A stretch of 64,000 bases of DNA, from the NCBI GenBank assembly GCA_030123605.1, contig CP126123.1:2956001-3020000 (forward strand). Direction: 5' to 3'. A program made the position numbers and the translations under genes. Under the pieces are notes generated by a model. The model was not told where the DNA came from and did no database searches. It was given only the letters and a program-made list of their open reading frames with translations. The first letter of the stretch is position 1; each line of letters begins with the position of its first letter. The stretch is from Nitrospira sp. (lineage in GTDB: Bacteria; Nitrospirota; Nitrospiria; Nitrospirales; Nitrospiraceae). Positions 61,356 to 64,000 of the stretch are shown here, piece after piece.

Positions 61356-62261
61356 ATGCGGCTGATGAGCCGAGCAGGGACTGTTGTCCTCGTCTGGTGG
61401 CTGTGGCTCATCATGGTCGCCGGCCTTCCGGCTGCCGCGCTCGACGTACCGCCGCTCACCGGCCGCGTTGTGGATTTGGCGCACATCCTGCCTCCCGCGA
61501 TGGCCGCCCAACTCTCGGCCGACCTGCAGACGCATGAAGCGAAGACGTCCAACCAGGTGGCGGTGCTCATCGTCTCGTCGCTGGAGGGAGAGCCGCTGTT
61601 TGATTTTTCCCATCGTGTGGCGACGACTTGGAAATTAGGTGTCAAGGGAACCGATAACGGAGCCCTGCTCCTCGTCGCGATCAAGGATCGAAAAATTCGC
61701 ATCGAAGTCGGGTACGGACTTGAAGGGGTGCTGACCGATGCGCGGTCGGCGCAGATCATCCGGAACGAGATCGTGCCGCGGTTCAAGGCCGGCGATGTTC
61801 CGGCAGGTATCACAGCCGGTGTGCAAGCCATCTTGAAGACCATCGAAGGGACCTATCGCGCTCCGGAACGTCCATCCGCTTCCCCGTCATCCAGTGATGC
61901 GTTCGGCAACGTCGTCTTCGCGGTGATGCTGGGAGTGATCGTCGGCCTCTTCCTCTCTCGCGCGAACCGGGTGTTAGGGCCGGTTGTGGGGGGGAGCCTG
62001 TCGTTTCTTGCCGCACCCTGGTTGATTCCTGCCCTCCTTGCCGGCGCCGTGAGTCTGGTGCTGGTCGGTCTGCTCGGTTCAATGGGGCAAGGTGCCGGGT
62101 CTGGCCGTCGCAGAGGCGGAGGCCCCTATGATGGAACCTGGTTCAGTACCCAACAGGGTGGATGGGGGTCGGGTGGTCTCGGCGGATCGTTCGGAGGGTC
62201 GGATAGTTTCTCGGGCGGTGGCGGAGATTTCGGAGGCGGAGGCGCAAGTGGCGACTGGTAA
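61356..62261 (+). CDS. TPM-domain membrane protein (YgcG-like)
   Basis: This 301-residue protein has a signal peptide (WWLWLIMVAGLPAAALD), a TPM domain (about 35-170: GRVVDLAHILPPAMAAQL, NQVAVLIVSSLEG, DNGALLLVAIKDRKIRIEVGYGLEG split, and TDARSAQIIRNEI), membrane helices near 185-240 and a Gly/Ser-rich tail ending GGGGDFGGGGASGDW. TPM domains are Ca2+-binding or phosphatase-like folds, but most are of unknown role. LemA-TPM neighbours are conserved across many bacteria. Confidence 0.9.
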   Translation: MRLMSRAGTVVLVWWLWLIMVAGLPAAALDVPPLTGRVVDLAHILPPAMAAQLSADLQTHEAKTSNQVAVLIVSSLEGEPLFDFSHRVATTWKLGVKGTDNGALLLVAIKDRKIRIEVGYGLEGVLTDARSAQIIRNEIVPRFKAGDVPAGITAGVQAILKTIEGTYRAPERPSASPSSSDAFGNVVFAVMLGVIVGLFLSRANRVLGPVVGGSLSFLAAPWLIPALLAGAVSLVLVGLLGSMGQGAGSGRRRGGGPYDGTWFSTQQGGWGSGGLGGSFGGSDSFSGGGGDFGGGGASGDW

Positions 62262-62910
62262 TCGGCCGGTTCTCACGACCGAGGAACGTACGTTGGTCGA
62301 GGCGGCGGTGCAGGCGGCGGAGCGGCGGACCAGCGCGGAAATCGTTCCCATGATCGTCGAGCGATCCGGTCTGTACCGCGAGGCCAGACATCGTGCAGGG
62401 CTTGTGCTCGCTTTACTGACCTTGACGGCGTTATTGACGGTCGAAAGCGCCTGGCTTCCTTGGGGGTGGCATGCGGCGAATGCAGCCTGGTTGTTGCTTG
62501 CGACCGTGGCGGCCTACGCCTTGGGAACGTGGGTCGGGACCTGGTCTCCGATCATCCGGCTCCTCACCTCCCGCGAGCGCATGCATCAGAAGGTGCGGCT
62601 GCGGGCGGAACGGGCCTTCGTCCAGCACGGCATTGCGCGGACTCGGGAGCGTATCGGGGTGCTGGTGATGCTGTCGCTGCTTGAACGGCAGGTCTATGTG
62701 ATAGCCGACCGGTCTTTGCGGGAACGGATCTCGAGCGACCAGTGGCAGGACGTGGTCGCCGTCGTCGTCGAACGGATGAAGGCGGGCGATCTCGCCGGAG
62801 GCCTGTGCCGAGGAATCGAGGCCGGCGGGGCCCTCCTCGCTCGCGCCTGTCCTCACGGCAATGGCGACAACCAGAACGAGCTGCCGAATGAGGTGATTCA
62901 GAACCCTTGA
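62248..62910 (+). CDS. Second TPM-domain membrane protein
   Basis: This protein of about 220 residues begins at GTG 62248 (GGAGG upstream), overlapping the end of the preceding gene by 14 bp. It has the TPM-like start TTEERTLVEAAVQAAERRTSAEIVP, split over residues 10-35, two central membrane helices (LVLALLTLTALLTV; AAWLLLATVAAYALG), and the C-terminal ERIGVLVMLSLLERQVYVIAD and DVVAVVVERMKAGDLAGGL blocks. It is the shorter TPM partner often encoded with YgcG-like proteins. Confidence 0.87.
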   Translation: MATGNRPVLTTEERTLVEAAVQAAERRTSAEIVPMIVERSGLYREARHRAGLVLALLTLTALLTVESAWLPWGWHAANAAWLLLATVAAYALGTWVGTWSPIIRLLTSRERMHQKVRLRAERAFVQHGIARTRERIGVLVMLSLLERQVYVIADRSLRERISSDQWQDVVAVVVERMKAGDLAGGLCRGIEAGGALLARACPHGNGDNQNELPNEVIQNP

Positions 62911-62931
62911 CGCTCCCCTCTCGCCGGACCA

Positions 62932-62961
62932 TGGACGCCTCCTCGCGGTTTCGCTACAATC
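62932..62961 (+). promoter_or_regulatory. murJ promoter with almost no leader
   Basis: TGGACG (62932-62937), an 18-bp spacer and TACAAT (62956-62961) end 7 nt before the murJ ATG. With the usual 6-8 nt to the start of transcription the mRNA would begin at the ATG. No ribosome site is present. Confidence 0.5.
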
Positions 62962-62968
62962 CGGTTAA

Positions 62969-64000
62969 TGTCCGATCCCTCCGTTTCCGTTGAACCATCT
63001 CGACCAGTGCCGGACGAAACCCATTCCGTCGTCAAGGCGGCCGGTCTCATCGGCGTCGCCACTTTTTCCAGCCGTATTCTCGGTTTCGTCCGGGACATGG
63101 TGTTGGCGAGACTCTTCGGGGCGACCCCGGCGGCCGATGCCTTCTTTGTCGCCTATCGCATTCCCAATCTGTTGCGAGAACTGTTCGCCGAAGGGTCGAT
63201 GTCCGCTGCCTTCATCCCGGTCTTCACCGAGTACCACACCCTCAAGACCAAACGTGATGCCTGGGAACTGGCCAGCGCCACTTTCACGACGTTGCTGACC
63301 ATTGTGACGGCCGTGACGCTGCTCGGTATCCTTGCAGCGCCGGGCATCGTCTGGCTGCTCGCACCGGGTTTTCATGACAATTCCGACAAGCTGGCGCTGA
63401 CCACTCTGCTGACCCGCGTGATGTTTCCCTACCTGCTGTTCATCAGCCTGGCCGCCCTGGCGATGGGGATTCTGAACTCCCTGCGGGCCTTTGCGGCGCC
63501 GGCCTTCTCGCCGGTCTTTTTCAATATCTTCACCATCGGTTGTGCCTTGTTCCTCTCTCCCCTGTTGCCGGAGCCGATCATCGGCGTGGCGATCGGCATC
63601 GTGGCCGGCGGCGTCGCGCAGTTTCTGATGCAGCTTCCGGGCTTGAAGGGCTGCGGCATGTTGTTCGGCCTTCGTTTTCAACCGGCCCATCCAGGCGTGA
63701 AACGAATCGGCCTGCTGATGGTCCCTTCATTGCTGGGGCTGTCGGTGACGCAAATCAACATCACCGTGAGCACGATCCTCGCGTCCTATTTTTCCGGCGG
63801 ACCCACCTACTTGTTTTACGGCATGCGGCTCATCCAGTTTCCGCTCGGCATTTTCGGCGTGGCGCTGGCTACGGCCATTTTGCCGACGCTTTCAGCCCAG
63901 GCGGCCCGCGGCGCGCTCGATGAATTGCGGAACACGCTCGGCTTCGGTCTCCGGATGATTTTTTTCATTATCCTACCGGCGATGCTGGGCCTGATCCTCC
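62969..64000 (+). CDS. murJ: Lipid II flippase MurJ, N-terminal part, cut by window edge
   Basis: 344 codons of a MurJ (MviN) protein run to the window edge without a stop. MurJ flips lipid II across the inner membrane for peptidoglycan synthesis. The N-terminal block AAGLIGVATFSSRILGFVRD, then LFGATPAADAFFVAYRIPNLLRELFAEGS split over residues 50-78, and FFNIFTIG... are typical. Ser/Arg residues of the central cavity are present (SSRILGFVRD). About 180 more residues are expected outside. Confidence 0.93.

Overview
The window is a dense, GC-rich bacterial chromosome segment with short intergenic gaps, many ATGA/GTGA gene overlaps, and no rRNA, tRNA, CRISPR array or complete insertion sequence that I could find. 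The gene set and the style of the short Zn-ribbon proteins and small repeats suggest Nitrospira or a close relative in Nitrospirota. That placement is inference: no marker gene in the window proves it.

Region 1 (1-7.5 kb). A minus-strand operon encodes a DAB-type inorganic-carbon uptake system: dabB (NuoL-like), a second antiporter-like NuoM-type subunit, and the start of dabA (DUF2309), which runs off the left edge. A strong terminator-like hairpin with a T tract lies directly in front of dabB, and an upstream leader segment could pair with its loop, so this looks like an attenuator. Divergent from it are an AraC regulator, an SDR oxidoreductase, and a DUF2294-selO pair.

Region 2 (7.5-15.6 kb). 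A 1113-residue orphan membrane protein is preceded by four GTATC/GATAC pentamers at exact 11-bp spacing. Two alpha/beta hydrolases, a Cys-containing microprotein and a HugZ-like pyridoxamine-phosphate-oxidase-fold gene follow. A VapC/Phd-type toxin-antitoxin pair lies between the intact hugZ-like gene and a decayed, internally deleted copy of it. A 188-bp element with perfect 16-bp terminal inverted repeats abuts that copy. A SYLF-domain gene is divergent from ettA.

Region 3 (17.4-30.6 kb). This is an accessory block entirely on the minus strand with predicted export signals: a serine hydrolase lipoprotein, a beta-helix/Gly-rich/B-lectin lipoprotein translationally coupled to a pentapeptide-repeat protein, a 1175-residue Tat-exported protein, a GH17-type glucan hydrolase and a streptogramin-lyase-like beta-propeller protein. 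Gene remnants lie at its left edge. It looks like a cell-surface carbohydrate module of unknown function and is the most likely place for an undescribed system.

Region 4 (31-46 kb) is mostly housekeeping and envelope: patatin-like phospholipase, two NAD-binding reductases, a cytochrome c, a DUF1295 membrane protein, tldD/tldE, a TPR protein, a methyltransferase, a LOG-like protein, an exported MsrA, a lytic transglycosylase and an aminotransferase.

Region 5 (46-64 kb) holds a beta-hydroxyacid-dehydrogenase-like protein, an IMPase-like phosphatase, corA, the leuCD operon behind a recognisable promoter and operator-like dyad, an FAD/NAD disulfide reductase, TPR and small lipoproteins, a small MscS-like channel, xth, a PilZ protein, a lemA-TPM-TPM cluster preceded by a MITE-like repeat, and the start of murJ at the right edge. 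Several genes (xth, murJ, the DUF1295 gene) have a -10 box only 7-12 nt before the start codon and no ribosome binding site, which suggests leaderless transcripts.
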